Origin: Streptomyces sp. NBC_01485 | Lineage (GTDB): Bacteria > Actinomycetota > Actinomycetes > Streptomycetales > Streptomycetaceae | Reading direction: 5' to 3' | Length of the DNA stretch: 64,000 nucleotides | NCBI RefSeq assembly: GCF_036227125.1 | Contig: NZ_CP109435.1 | Location: 1,240,001-1,304,000 of the forward strand | Shown: positions 31,301 through 38,677 of the stretch, one piece after another | How positions within the stretch are numbered: position 1 is the stretch's first letter | How the letters are laid out: the number at the start of each line of letters is the position of its first letter | Notes under the pieces: model-generated | What the model was told of the DNA's origin: nothing | Database searches by the model: none | Seen by the model: only the letters and a program-made list of their open reading frames with translations | Position numbers and translations under genes: made by a program

Positions 31301-31612
31301 TCAGTCGGATTCGGTGTGGTGCAGGGCTGCGCGTGCTGCGGCGGCCCCGCGGTGTGCGGTGTCGGGTGCTGGCGGCTGGCGGCGGTGTCGCCATGGCTCC
31401 GGCATCCCTGCGACGAGGTCTGGGGGTTCGGCGTCGGGGTCGGCGATCAGCTGGGCGATCGCGACGACGAGGCGGCCGAACGACATGTCTTCGCGGCAGC
31501 GGATCTGTGCGAGGACGTCACGGAGTTGGTCGGGGGACCAGTCCGGGCGGGCGGCTGCGGCGAGGGCGAGCAGCTGGGGTGTCGCCGGGCGGGGGACGTC
31601 TTTGTCGGTCAT
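31301..31612 (-). CDS. hypothetical protein after the replication-type gene
   Basis: 103 residues from ATG 31612 (ATGA overlap with the wHTH gene). A compact helical N-terminal part (ATPQLLALAAAARPDWSPDQ, LRDVLAQIRCREDMSFGRLV) and a disordered Pro/Ala tail. The pairing with the wHTH gene resembles phage replication modules, where a small partner follows the initiator. Function inferred only from position. Confidence 0.6.
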   Translation of the reverse strand: MTDKDVPRPATPQLLALAAAARPDWSPDQLRDVLAQIRCREDMSFGRLVVAIAQLIADPDAEPPDLVAGMPEPWRHRRQPPAPDTAHRGAAAARAALHHTESD

Positions 31613-32892
31613 CGGTTCCTCCCTGGCGAGTCCTCAAGCCGGCCTCGGCTGGCGGGCAGCCGGTAGGGGGTGCGGATGCCGAGCTGGCGCTCCCGCTCGT
31701 CGAGTTCGCGTTCGAGTCGGCGTAGCGCGGCTGTGGCGGCTCGGGTGCCGGCGCAGGCGCCGCACTCCCGTCCGGTGTGCCAGATCCGGCCTGACTCGCA
31801 TGCGGTGTCCCCACAGCCACGTCGTACGACGGCCGCGCCGAGCAGCCACCGGCCCGGGTCGCGGATCGTGTCCGTGGTGGCGAAGCGGAACTCCAGCCGC
31901 CTGCGGAGCCTCTGGGGTTCCTGGCCCTCGTCGAGTTGGCGGCCGATCTCCCGCGCCAGCGCACGGACCACGTACGGCGGCAGGCCCGGCAGCAGGCTCT
32001 TCACCGGTTCGAGGACTCGCCAGATCCGCGGAGCGAGACTCAGCTGCGGCCCGGAGTACGCCTTCAGGCCCAGTTGAACCTTCGGCTCGGCATTCAAGCT
32101 TTCGGCCGGAACCTTGAATTCGGCGGGAAGCGGAGGGTTTTCCACAGGCCCTCGCGCTACTACCTGCACTCGCCTACGGCGGATGTCCAAGACGGCAGTG
32201 GGCGGTTGATCATCCGGTGAGTCAGTCTGGTGGTGTTCCTCTTGTAGCGATCCCTCACCAAGATCCGCAGCCGATCCCTCTCCAGAGTCCGCAGTCAGCG
32301 CGGCCTGCATCGGCTCGTCGTGCACGGTGTAGAGGTGCCGGCCGCGGTACCCGGCGCGCCGGTCGACGCTGATCCAGCCGAGGCGCTCCAGCTCCCGCAG
32401 GATGCGGCGCACAGACCGCGGGTCCAGGGGCTGGCCGGCCTTCTGCCCGGAGCGGTGGTGCAGGACGCGCGCCAGCTCGGCGAGGGTGATGTGGACACCG
32501 GTCGCCGTGGCGTACGACAGCGCGGCGTAGCAGCGCAGTTGGCGCGGGCTGAGTGACTCACTGGCGCGCGTCGGCACCCAGCCGCCATGCTCCACAAGCC
32601 AGTTGGTGGCCCGGATCCTACGGACCGCGGTCTCGCCGTCGCCGCCGGGGAGCGTGCGCCGCTGGCTCGTCAGTTCAACGATGTCGTCGGACGGGTCGGG
32701 CCGCATGAGCTGCGTCAAGGCCCGTTCGACGGTGGAACGCGCCAGACCGAGCAGCCCGGAGAGGTAGGCGACCCCCGCCTCGCAGCCGGTCGTGCGTCGC
32801 TCCAGGGCCGCGATCTTCACGTACACGCTGACGGCGGCGTCGCTGTACGAGCCGACGATCACACGCAGCGGCACGCGGACCTTCTGGGGCAT
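31609..32892 (-). CDS. winged-HTH protein, replication-initiator-like
   Basis: 427 residues from ATG 32892, with AAGGAGG eight bases upstream; the GTG at 32901 overlaps that site. Two winged-helix units appear in the first half: KIAALERRTTGCEAGVAYLS with GLARSTVERALTQL, and LSPRQLRCYAALSYATATGV with SVRRILRELERLGWISVDRR. A linker follows, then a helical C-terminus with GCGDTACESGRIWHTGRECG, a Cys/His cluster. This layout resembles phage and plasmid replisome-organiser proteins. It lies next to a RusA gene, consistent with a replication-recombination module, but origin binding is inference. Confidence 0.7.
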   Translation of the reverse strand: MPQKVRVPLRVIVGSYSDAAVSVYVKIAALERRTTGCEAGVAYLSGLLGLARSTVERALTQLMRPDPSDDIVELTSQRRTLPGGDGETAVRRIRATNWLVEHGGWVPTRASESLSPRQLRCYAALSYATATGVHITLAELARVLHHRSGQKAGQPLDPRSVRRILRELERLGWISVDRRAGYRGRHLYTVHDEPMQAALTADSGEGSAADLGEGSLQEEHHQTDSPDDQPPTAVLDIRRRRVQVVARGPVENPPLPAEFKVPAESLNAEPKVQLGLKAYSGPQLSLAPRIWRVLEPVKSLLPGLPPYVVRALAREIGRQLDEGQEPQRLRRRLEFRFATTDTIRDPGRWLLGAAVVRRGCGDTACESGRIWHTGRECGACAGTRAATAALRRLERELDERERQLGIRTPYRLPASRGRLEDSPGRNR

Positions 32893-32949
32893 GGGGGTCA
32901 CCTCCTTCGAGGCGTAGACGGGCTGGGCTGGGAGGGTGTTAGGAGGTCG

Positions 32950-33465
32950 TCAGGTGTCGTCGCCGGTGTCCTGGGCGGTGTTGAGGACAGCGGTGAGGCC
33001 CTCGGCAAGGGCCTGCATCTCGTGCCGGACCTCGCTGAGTGTCAGATCGGGCCCGTGGACGAGGCGCTGGGCGTACTCCCGCCAGTGGGCGAGACCGGCC
33101 CGCAGACGCGCGACCTCGATGTTCGCGAGCAGGCCGGCGGTCAGCCGCAGTGTGGACTCGCTCAGCTCCAACTGCCCGGTCTCGTCGTCGAACGTGCCCT
33201 TCGCGGTCCGCTGGAGGTGCAGGTACCGCTGGGCTTCGCGGATGGCTCCCTCCTGGTCGCGGTTGGGGACCTCCAGCCCGGTGATGCGCACCCTCACCGA
33301 GGGCTTGCCCTCGGTGTTCGGGGCGGGCTCGGTCCTCTCGATGTGCGCGAACTCGATGATCGCCATGCGGCGGCCACCGGGCTGGTCGTACATGGGCCGG
33401 ACGTGCGGCTCCAGGGCCTCCTGTGCGGATGCCGACACCTTCGCGTCGAACTTCAGGATGGGCAT
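32950..33465 (-). CDS. hypothetical protein, conserved neighbour of RusA
   Basis: 171 residues from ATG 33465, overlapping the RusA stop by 13 bases. Beta-rich first half (MPILKFDAKVSASAQEALEP, GGRRMAIIEFAHIERTEPAP, VRVRITGLEVPNRDQEGAIR) and helical second half. I have the impression of the same gene beside RusA in other Streptomyces phage-like elements, so a role in DNA recombination or ssDNA handling is possible but unproven. Confidence 0.65.
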   Translation of the reverse strand: MPILKFDAKVSASAQEALEPHVRPMYDQPGGRRMAIIEFAHIERTEPAPNTEGKPSVRVRITGLEVPNRDQEGAIREAQRYLHLQRTAKGTFDDETGQLELSESTLRLTAGLLANIEVARLRAGLAHWREYAQRLVHGPDLTLSEVRHEMQALAEGLTAVLNTAQDTGDDT

Positions 33466-33947
33466 GACGTGGGCTCCTTGAGGAAGTCGTTCAGGCGCCA
33501 GAGCTTGATGACGGCACCGGGAGTGCGGAGGGAGTCGCCCCAGAGCACGTAGACCTTGGTCGCGGAGAGGCTGGCTACGACGCTGTCGTCGGAGACCACG
33601 CCCGCGTCCTTCAGGGCGTCCTGGGTCGAGCGGACCAGCTTGTCCAGGTCTGGGGTGGTGGTCGGATACGGCGGCGCTGACGCCTTCAACCGGCCCGCGT
33701 TCTTCCCCGTGCCGTAGTGGCTCTTGGGCCTGCGCAGGCTGAACTGCACGTCCAGCCACACCGGTCCGTCCAAGGCCACCCATCCGTCGTCGTGGTGAAG
33801 TGCGTCCAGGGCGGCCGTCTTCACGGCTTCGCGCCACGGCTTCACCGCGGCCGACGACTCGTAGAGCGCCCCGTGGGCGTTGCGGTTCTTCGAGCCCTGC
33901 GGGGCCGGCGTGCCGTACACGGTGAGCAGGAGAGCGGGTGCGGTCAT
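33453..33947 (-). CDS. rusA: RusA-family Holliday junction resolvase
   Basis: 164 residues from ATG 33947, normal for RusA. The N-terminal strand reads LLLTVYGTPAPQGSKNRNAH, the middle KPWREAVKTAALDAL, and the acidic active-site loop TTPDLDKLVRSTQDALKDAG with VVSDDSVV carries the Asp residues that hold Mg. RusA dimers cut four-way junctions symmetrically; in phages they resolve recombination and replication intermediates. The gene sits one gene upstream of the wHTH replication-like gene in the transcript. Confidence 0.92.
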   Translation of the reverse strand: MTAPALLLTVYGTPAPQGSKNRNAHGALYESSAAVKPWREAVKTAALDALHHDDGWVALDGPVWLDVQFSLRRPKSHYGTGKNAGRLKASAPPYPTTTPDLDKLVRSTQDALKDAGVVSDDSVVASLSATKVYVLWGDSLRTPGAVIKLWRLNDFLKEPTSCPS

Positions 33948-34144
33948 CGGGTCTCACCCCGCATCCGCTCGTTGTGCCAGCGCTGCCCGCACTTCACGGG
34001 CCGGTGGTGAAGAGCCGGGAACATGGCGCGGGCGGCGTGCTTGGCGTCCCGGCGAGAGAGGTAGCTGGCCTTCCCGCAGTCGGGGCACTTGCCGACGCTC
34101 AGGTTCTTCGGCGAACCGTTGAAGTCGCGGATGGCCGTCTTCAC
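33944..34144 (-). CDS. small zinc-finger-like protein
   Basis: 66 residues from GTG 34144 (GTGA overlap). GKCPDCGKASYLSRRDAKHA gives a C-x2-C pair with later H and C (LHHRPVKCGQRWH), so a single zinc-binding unit with a basic surface. It is of the small nucleic-acid-binding type often found near phage replication genes. Confidence 0.65.
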   Translation of the reverse strand: MKTAIRDFNGSPKNLSVGKCPDCGKASYLSRRDAKHAARAMFPALHHRPVKCGQRWHNERMRGETR

Positions 34145-34503
34145 GACCCCTCACCGCCGTTCGCCCGCTCGTCCAACTCGACGGCCGTGGCCTGGATGAT
34201 CTCGGTGAGCATGACGGCGGGGAGTTGGTGCGTGATGGCGAGCGCGCCGACGGACGCGCTGGCCACCAGCAGAACCGCGACGCTGTCGTTCAGCGACACG
34301 TCCGTGTACTGGGTGAGCCGGTCGGCGAGGACGGACGCGAGCTTCTCGATCGCCTCAAAGCGCGCATCCGTGCCGTAACGGCGGCGCTGCTCACGCAGCG
34401 CGTCCAACGCGACCTGACACGACCACGTCTCGCTGGTCATCGCGCGGAAGCCCTGCGCGGTCAGATACTGCGCCGCAGCGTCCTCTGACTGGTACTCGCT
34501 CAC
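34141..34503 (-). CDS. hypothetical element protein
   Basis: 120 residues from ATG 34503. Contains EDAAAQYLTAQGFRAMTSET, CQVALDALREQRRRYGTDAR and a hydrophobic stretch DSVAVLLVASASVGALAITH that is weakly membrane-like. Function unknown. Confidence 0.55.
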   Translation of the reverse strand: MSEYQSEDAAAQYLTAQGFRAMTSETWSCQVALDALREQRRRYGTDARFEAIEKLASVLADRLTQYTDVSLNDSVAVLLVASASVGALAITHQLPAVMLTEIIQATAVELDERANGGEGS

Positions 34504-34805
34504 TTCTGGTCACCGCCTTCGGCCGCCTCGCGGTGCCCGGAACCGGCTCCGGTGGTGTGGGCCCTGCCCGGCGCAGGCGAGATCCCTGAAGCGCAAGCAA
34601 CGTGACGCTCCTCCCCCGCCTTGGCTTCCGTGCCGATCCTTTCGGCGGCGGATGACGTTGACGCCGGACAGGGGGTCGGGAAGCCGCCCGCCGCAGGCAG
34701 AGTCACTGGGGCGGGACGGTTTTGCCCCTCCACTGCCTTCGCTTCCGCGGCGGCCCGTCTGCCAGAGGCGGCGGCGGATGACGTGAACGGCGGGCGGCTG
34801 GTCAT
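34500..34805 (-). CDS. low-complexity Ala/Gly/Pro protein
   Basis: 101 residues from ATG 34805, with ATGA overlaps on both sides as the main support. The sequence is low in complexity with two imperfect repeats (SSAAASGRRAAAEAKAVEG and SSAAERIGTEAKAGEE) each followed by a PAPG/PAAG segment, so it is likely disordered. It may be spurious or a young gene. Confidence 0.4.
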   Translation of the reverse strand: MTSRPPFTSSAAASGRRAAAEAKAVEGQNRPAPVTLPAAGGFPTPCPASTSSAAERIGTEAKAGEERHVACASGISPAPGRAHTTGAGSGHREAAEGGDQK

Positions 34806-35269
34806 AGCTTCACCGTCCGGATCGTGATGCCGGGGGTGGAGGCGGTGCGGGCATGCTCGGCGATCTCACGGATCTGCTCGGCCCAGCTGGGCGAGAAATC
34901 GCGCGGCGTCTGCCCGGCGATGGCCTTCAGGACGTTGCCGTGCACCATGTCGAGGGTGGTGACGGGCTGGGGCAGCGATTCGATCTCGAGCAGGCCCAGC
35001 GCAGCGTTTTCCAGGTTCCAGCCGGTGAAGACGACCGCCCCCGCGTACGGCTGGATCGGGGCGCCGAGCGCGGCGAGCACGCACGAGCCAGTGATGTTGC
35101 GCGGGTAGCGCTCGGGGAAGCACAAGCCGACGTCGTTGACCCACCCGGCAACGGCGAGGTGCGGGAGGTGCACGCGTGCCTTACCCTCTGGCCCGATGAC
35201 CGCGTCCCAGTCCAACTTGTCATCGGCGTGGGTGAGTTCGCCGTCGTCGGTGATGATCGCGTACCTCAT
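34802..35269 (-). CDS. DUF3846-like protein
   Basis: 155 residues from ATG 35269. The block DAVIGPEGKARVHLPHLAVA, WVNDVGLCFPERYPRNITGS and GAPIQPYAGAVVFTGWN fits the NDxGL...PxN...I.G...V.TG pattern of DUF3846 proteins, which occur widely in phages and plasmids with unknown function. The C-terminal ~50 residues are helical. ATGA overlaps at both ends. Confidence 0.6.
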   Translation of the reverse strand: MRYAIITDDGELTHADDKLDWDAVIGPEGKARVHLPHLAVAGWVNDVGLCFPERYPRNITGSCVLAALGAPIQPYAGAVVFTGWNLENAALGLLEIESLPQPVTTLDMVHGNVLKAIAGQTPRDFSPSWAEQIREIAEHARTASTPGITIRTVKL

Positions 35270-35946
35270 GAGGCGGTCCTCTCCGGGAGCGGGGCGGTGG
35301 GGGCGGTGGGTTCGCCGTGGAAGACGGCGCGGACGATCCAGGCACCGATGTCGTTGCGGAGCGCCTCTGCGGTGAAGGCTCTGGCGGGTTTGTATTCGCC
35401 GGTGATTCCTTCGCGGATACGCCAGACGGCCCCGTGTGCTCCCTGGCGTGTCGTGTAGGGGCCGATGTCCACCGGCGTGCCGGGGTTGGCGCGCATGGCC
35501 GCGGCGGCCTTCTTGTGTGCTGCGCGCCATTTGTCCACCGTGCGCGGGCGTACGAGGCGGATGCGGTCGGGGATGTGCAGGCTGGGCAGCCAGCCGTGGC
35601 TCACTGCGATGGCGACGGCCTGCACGGCGTTCTCGACGCCCATCCGGTCGTACAGGGTGGAACAGCGGGACCGAACGGTTTCCGAGGGCAGACCGAGATT
35701 GCGCGCGGCGCTCTCGCGGCTCTCTCCGTTGGCGAGCTGGGTGAGCAGGTCGATCTGCCGCTTCGTGAGCGGGCAGCGGTAGGACTGGCCCTGGGGGCGG
35801 TGTTCAGCGATGACCTTCTCGATCGCGGCGAGCGCGTCGAGGTCGCTGTCGCCGGAGGCGGCGCCCCACAGGTCCTCGATGAACGCGGCAAGCCGGTCAG
35901 GGGCGAGCCCGGCTGCCCAGGGGAAGGCGCGGGTGTCAGCAGTCAT
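35266..35946 (-). CDS. LuxR-type HTH regulator
   Basis: 226 residues. After an N-terminal helical part, residues ~55-118 hold a GerE/LuxR HTH: PLTKRQIDLLTQLANGESRE, SAARNLGLPSETVRSRCSTL, YDRMGVENAVQAVAIAVSHG. The C-terminal ~90 residues (TPVDIGPYTTRQGAHGAVWR, ARAFTAEALRNDIGAWIVRA) are a separate domain not recognised. No receiver domain. Early position in the leftward chain suggests control of the rest. Confidence 0.75.
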   Translation of the reverse strand: MTADTRAFPWAAGLAPDRLAAFIEDLWGAASGDSDLDALAAIEKVIAEHRPQGQSYRCPLTKRQIDLLTQLANGESRESAARNLGLPSETVRSRCSTLYDRMGVENAVQAVAIAVSHGWLPSLHIPDRIRLVRPRTVDKWRAAHKKAAAAMRANPGTPVDIGPYTTRQGAHGAVWRIREGITGEYKPARAFTAEALRNDIGAWIVRAVFHGEPTAPTAPLPERTAS

Positions 35947-36238
35947 CGCGCTCGACCCCCGTGGTGACCGATTGCAGGGCGTCGACCTCCAGTTCCCTCA
36001 CCCGGTCCTTGAGCCGGGCGACTTCACCGACGTAGCGGGGCAGCGCTTCGCGGGCGAAGGCGATGAACTCGACGACGGGGATCCGCTGGGTGTCGGCCCA
36101 GGTCTCCAGGTAGCAGATCGGGCCGACCTGGTCGGGCAGGCCGTACTCGTTCGGTTCGACCGCCCACGGGCCCGTCGGGGCCGCCGCGACGATCCGCTGC
36201 GTCTCCTTGAGGTACTCGTCGGTCAGCGGCTCAGGCAT
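35936..36238 (-). CDS. hypothetical element protein
   Basis: 100 residues from ATG 36238. Contains DEYLKETQRIVAAAPTGPWA, VGPICYLETWADTQRIPVVE, FIAFAREALPRYVGEVARLK and ends in a coiled-coil-like helix. This WxxxxxxxxGPWxVxxxxxGxPxxVGxI..FIAxARExxPxLxxEVxRL layout is common in Streptomyces phages (ead/Ea22-like); function unknown. Confidence 0.7.
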   Translation of the reverse strand: MPEPLTDEYLKETQRIVAAAPTGPWAVEPNEYGLPDQVGPICYLETWADTQRIPVVEFIAFAREALPRYVGEVARLKDRVRELEVDALQSVTTGVERDDC

Positions 36239-36458
36239 GACGGCCGCCGTCCTCGGCGTCGAGGGCGTCCAGAACTTGGCGCAGGGACTCGCACATGGCA
36301 CCGAACTGGCCTGCGAGGCGGAACGAGTTGGCGACGTCCAGGTCGAGGGCGTTGGACTCGTCGAGGATGCGGCGCGCGTGTTCGCGGGCGATGTCGAGTG
36401 GGGGGACGTACGTCGGCAGGGCCGGCGGTCGGTCGGTGTGTGCGATGCTGGTCTGCAT
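36231..36458 (-). CDS. small helical protein
   Basis: 75 residues from ATG 36458, first gene after the hairpin at 36500-36529. Helical (LDIAREHARRILDESNALDL, FGAMCESLRQVLDALDAEDG). Function unknown. Confidence 0.6.
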   Translation of the reverse strand: MQTSIAHTDRPPALPTYVPPLDIAREHARRILDESNALDLDVANSFRLAGQFGAMCESLRQVLDALDAEDGGRHA

Positions 36459-36499
36459 CGGGCCCACCTCGTTCCTCTCAGGTGATGGGTGGTTGGGCC

Positions 36500-36529
36500 G
36501 AGGGTCCGCCGGGTGCACGGCGGGCCCTC
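36500..36529 (-). terminator. hairpin between the first three genes and the rest of the chain
   Basis: Inverted repeat GAGGGTCCGCCG (36500-36511) / CGGCGGGCCCTC (36518-36529), 12 bp with one G-T pair and a six-base loop, placed seven bases beyond the stop at 36537 on the minus strand. It could be a terminator or an attenuator controlling entry into the long leftward transcript. Confidence 0.65.
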
Positions 36530-36536
36530 AGTACGT

Positions 36537-36644
36537 TCAGGGCCGTGGGGTCCGGCAGCGGCGGCACTCGAACCGGAAGACCGGATTTCGGTGTCCGCAC
36601 GTCTCGCACACCCAGCGGCAGACGATGTGGATCGGTGAGCGCAT
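36537..36644 (-). CDS. 35-aa zinc-ribbon-like peptide
   Basis: From ATG 36644, linked by a TGATG overlap to the upstream gene, 35 residues: MRSPIHIVCRWVCETCGHRN followed by a second CRRC pair. Two C-x2-C knuckles in so short a chain suggest a tiny zinc ribbon. Too short for automatic calling, but the junction and Cys spacing support it. Confidence 0.55.
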   Translation of the reverse strand: MRSPIHIVCRWVCETCGHRNPVFRFECRRCRTPRP

Positions 36645-36829
36645 CAGGCCGCTGCACGTCCTGCCGGCACCGGGATGGCCAGGTGGCCGAGTAGGACGAC
36701 GAGCCGTGTGACCTCCGTATCGGTCAGCCCACACACGCGGCACTTCCCGGGGTCGGCGTTGTGTTCGCAGGTCTCGTCCCACCCGGCTTGGAAGGCCTCC
36801 TCTGCCGTGCGGCATATCCGCCCCGGCAT
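36644..36829 (-). CDS. 61-aa Cys-containing protein
   Basis: From ATG 36829 (TGATG with the HTH gene stop). Contains CRTAEEAFQAGWDETCEHNA and GKCRVCGLTD: a helix with EAFxAGWxExC that is widespread in small actinophage proteins, followed by a CxxC pair. Probably metal-binding. Function unknown. Confidence 0.65.
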   Translation of the reverse strand: MPGRICRTAEEAFQAGWDETCEHNADPGKCRVCGLTDTEVTRLVVLLGHLAIPVPAGRAAA

Positions 36830-37074
36830 CAGGAGGCCGGCCTTTGAGTGAGGGCGTGGAACTCGTCGTCGCTGGCGGGGAGCAGGTCAGCTATCTCGCA
36901 GTTCAGGACGTCTGCCACCTGCGCCAGCTTCTCGGGGGAGAAGTTGGCCTTGCCGAGGGACACCGCGCTCACGAGCTGCTTGCTGACCCCGATGGCCTGG
37001 GCCAGTGCGTTCTGGCTGAGGCCCGCTTCCACCCTGCGGCGCGTAAGTCGCTGGGGATCCACTGGGGTTCTCAT
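36829..37074 (-). CDS. Cro-like XRE-family HTH regulator, leaderless
   Basis: 81 residues from ATG 37074. The XRE HTH spans residues ~10-65: RRRVEAGLSQNALAQAIGVS, KQLVSAVSLGKANFSPEKLA, QVADVLNCEIADLL. A -10 (TACAGT, minus strand 37087-37082) ends seven bases before the ATG and a -35 TTGTAC (37110-37105) lies 17 bases further, so the mRNA should begin at or very near the start codon. It is divergent from the regulator at 37276. Position and type suggest a Cro-like or early regulator at the head of the leftward chain. Confidence 0.85.
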   Translation of the reverse strand: MRTPVDPQRLTRRRVEAGLSQNALAQAIGVSKQLVSAVSLGKANFSPEKLAQVADVLNCEIADLLPASDDEFHALTQRPAS

Positions 37075-37081
37075 GTCAAGG

Positions 37082-37110
37082 ACTGTATGTGACTGGATCG
37101 GACAGTACAA
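37082..37110 (-). promoter_or_regulatory. leftward promoter of the HTH gene
   Basis: On the minus strand: TTGTAC (37110-37105), 17-base spacer, TACAGT (37087-37082), then seven bases to ATG 37074. The -35 coincides with the first GTACAAG repeat of the operator array, so a bound regulator would block it. Confidence 0.65.
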
Positions 37111-37146
37111 GGATGTACCGATCGGTAACTGTGACTTTCTTTGACA
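37105..37146. promoter_or_regulatory. operator array of the switch region, left part
   Basis: Three half-sites at exact 10-base spacing: GTACAAG (37105), GTACCGA (37115), GTAACTG (37125). A perfect 12-bp palindrome TACCGATCGGTA (37116-37127) overlaps them. ACTTTCTTTGACA (37134-37146) follows and provides a rightward TTGACA (37141-37146). The same order occurs at 16161-16211. Confidence 0.65.
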
Positions 37147-37221
37147 TTGCCCTTCGGGTCCGTACTTGGATCTTCCGACTGTGGAGGTTGTGTGTGGAGC
37201 CCTAGGCGGGGGTTACCCAGG

Positions 37222-37251
37222 GTCCGGTACAGTCCAAGAAAGTCCAATACA
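37222..37251. promoter_or_regulatory. operator array of the switch region, right part
   Basis: Three direct repeats at exact 10-base spacing: GTCCGGT (37222), GTCCAAG (37232), GTCCAAT (37242), each followed by an A-rich triplet. They end 25 bases before the start of the plus-strand regulator gene and could serve autoregulation. Confidence 0.6.
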
Positions 37252-37275
37252 GGGAGAGGGGCAGGGAAAACGGCC

Positions 37276-37782
37276 ATGGGATCACCGGCGACACCCCCAC
37301 CGCCGGCGGAGGCCACACTGATCCGCCTCGTCCGAGAGGCCGCCGGACTCAGCCCGGAGGCCGCGGCAGCAAAGATGGAGATCAAGTTCTCAGGCAGCCG
37401 CTGGCGCCAGATCGAACGCGGCTTCCGAGCGGACACTCAGACCGAGGTGATCGCACCGGCCGGCACATTGGCCCACATGGCGTGGGTCCTCGGCATCTCG
37501 GCCGACCGGCTTGCAGAGACCGGCCGCGAGGACGCGGTGAGAATCCTGCGTGAGTTGGAGCGCGCCGAGGCGGCCGCGACCCCACCCGCCGAGGCGGCCC
37601 CACTCGGACAACTGGAGGAGTGGCAGCAGAAGGTCATTCTCAACGCGTTGGACGAGAAGCCCCGCAGCCCACAGGAGAAAGCCCTTCTGCTGCGTACGCT
37701 CGCCTCGCAGATCGAGAGGGCAGGGAACGAAGAAAGCGGCGAGACACCCGACGGCAAACCCGCAGGTCGTAGCGCTTCGTAA
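37276..37782 (+). CDS. HTH regulator, candidate element repressor
   Basis: 168 residues from ATG 37276, preceded by a purine-rich GGGAGAGGGGCAGGG. N-terminal HTH of XRE type (residues ~12-80): TLIRLVREAAGLSPEAAAAK, FSGSRWRQIERGFRADTQTE, TLAHMAWVLGISADRLAETG. The C-terminal half is helical (WQQKVILNALDEKPRSPQEK). Proteins of this type are common in Streptomyces mobile elements. Divergent transcription from the Cro-like gene and the repeat arrays in the shared intergenic region make it the best candidate for the repressor. It lacks a LexA/CI-type protease domain. Confidence 0.75.
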   Translation: MGSPATPPPPAEATLIRLVREAAGLSPEAAAAKMEIKFSGSRWRQIERGFRADTQTEVIAPAGTLAHMAWVLGISADRLAETGREDAVRILRELERAEAAATPPAEAAPLGQLEEWQQKVILNALDEKPRSPQEKALLLRTLASQIERAGNEESGETPDGKPAGRSAS

Positions 37783-37808
37783 GCCCCTACCCAAAGCTTT
37801 GTTACGAC

Positions 37809-37822
37809 CGGATCACGATCCG
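37809..37822. repeat. short palindrome after the repressor gene
   Basis: CGGATC (37809-37814) and GATCCG (37817-37822) with a two-base centre, in the 127-base gap between the regulator and the membrane protein gene. Could be a binding site; too short for a terminator. Confidence 0.35.
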
Positions 37823-37909
37823 CATTTATGCGCCCACCCCAGTCAAAAATTGACGCATTCTCAACACCTGCACTGCACAGCCAGTTGATCCGTGTGCTGC
37901 TCGTAGGGG

Positions 37910-38677
37910 ATGGGAATGATCAGATTCATTCTCGCGGGCGCACTTGGCGCAATCGCTCTGATCGTGTATCTGCTCTTCCGGCGGCTGAGGCAACTCAGCT
38001 GGCAGCTCACACAGCTACGCGTCGAGCGCGACAGCGAAAGGATTCTGCGCGAGATCGGCATTCGCACAGGATCTAGACACATAGAGGCCATACCGACAGA
38101 CGCCCCCGCCCGAAGGAAGGGGCACCTCAGCCTGTACATCGGCGGCGGCCTGGCATCCGCCGTGATGAGACTGCGCGACACCTGCCACGCGCACCGGCCG
38201 GCGCTCGTCACCAGCGGGGCCGCCGCCACCGTCGCCATCGGGGCCGCAGCGCTCCTCCTGTCAACGAACCTCAACCAGCCACCGCCCGGCGTCACAGGCC
38301 CTGCGGAACCACCGACCCAAGCCGCCTCACACGCGCCGAGCACGCCGGGGAAACAGCCCTCGCGGGGGTCTGCTCCCCCATCACAGCCCCCAGGCCCCAG
38401 CTCCAGCCTCAGGACGCCCACGGGTGACACAGAGGACAGCCCGGAGGCGGTAGCGAATATCGTGACGCCGTTACAGCCTCCGCGCGCCCCAGAGGATTCC
38501 AGTACCAGTCCGCCTGCCCGCAGTTCACCAAGCGGAGGCAGGCCAGCATCCACGATGCCGCAACCGACGGAGCCCTCCGCACCGGATCCGTCGGGGTTAT
38601 CATCGCCGACGTCCGTCCCGCTACTGTGCGTCGACGCGCGTGGGCTGCTGAAGCTGCGGCTCTGCCTCAGAGACTGA
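37910..38677 (+). CDS. membrane protein with Pro/Ser-rich tail, next to integrase
   Basis: 255 residues from ATG 37910 (AGGGGATGGGA precedes; an ATG two codons later is possible). A first transmembrane segment (FILAGALGAIALIVYLLF), a charged helix of ~70 residues, a second hydrophobic segment (ALVTSGAAATVAIGAAALLL), then ~120 residues of Pro/Ser/Thr-rich sequence, ending in VPLLCVDARGLLKLRLCLRD with two Cys. Its 3' end overlaps the 3' end of the convergent integrase gene by 57 bases. Similar membrane proteins flank integrase genes in other Streptomyces elements; function unknown. Confidence 0.65.
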   Translation: MGMIRFILAGALGAIALIVYLLFRRLRQLSWQLTQLRVERDSERILREIGIRTGSRHIEAIPTDAPARRKGHLSLYIGGGLASAVMRLRDTCHAHRPALVTSGAAATVAIGAAALLLSTNLNQPPPGVTGPAEPPTQAASHAPSTPGKQPSRGSAPPSQPPGPSSSLRTPTGDTEDSPEAVANIVTPLQPPRAPEDSSTSPPARSSPSGGRPASTMPQPTEPSAPDPSGLSSPTSVPLLCVDARGLLKLRLCLRD

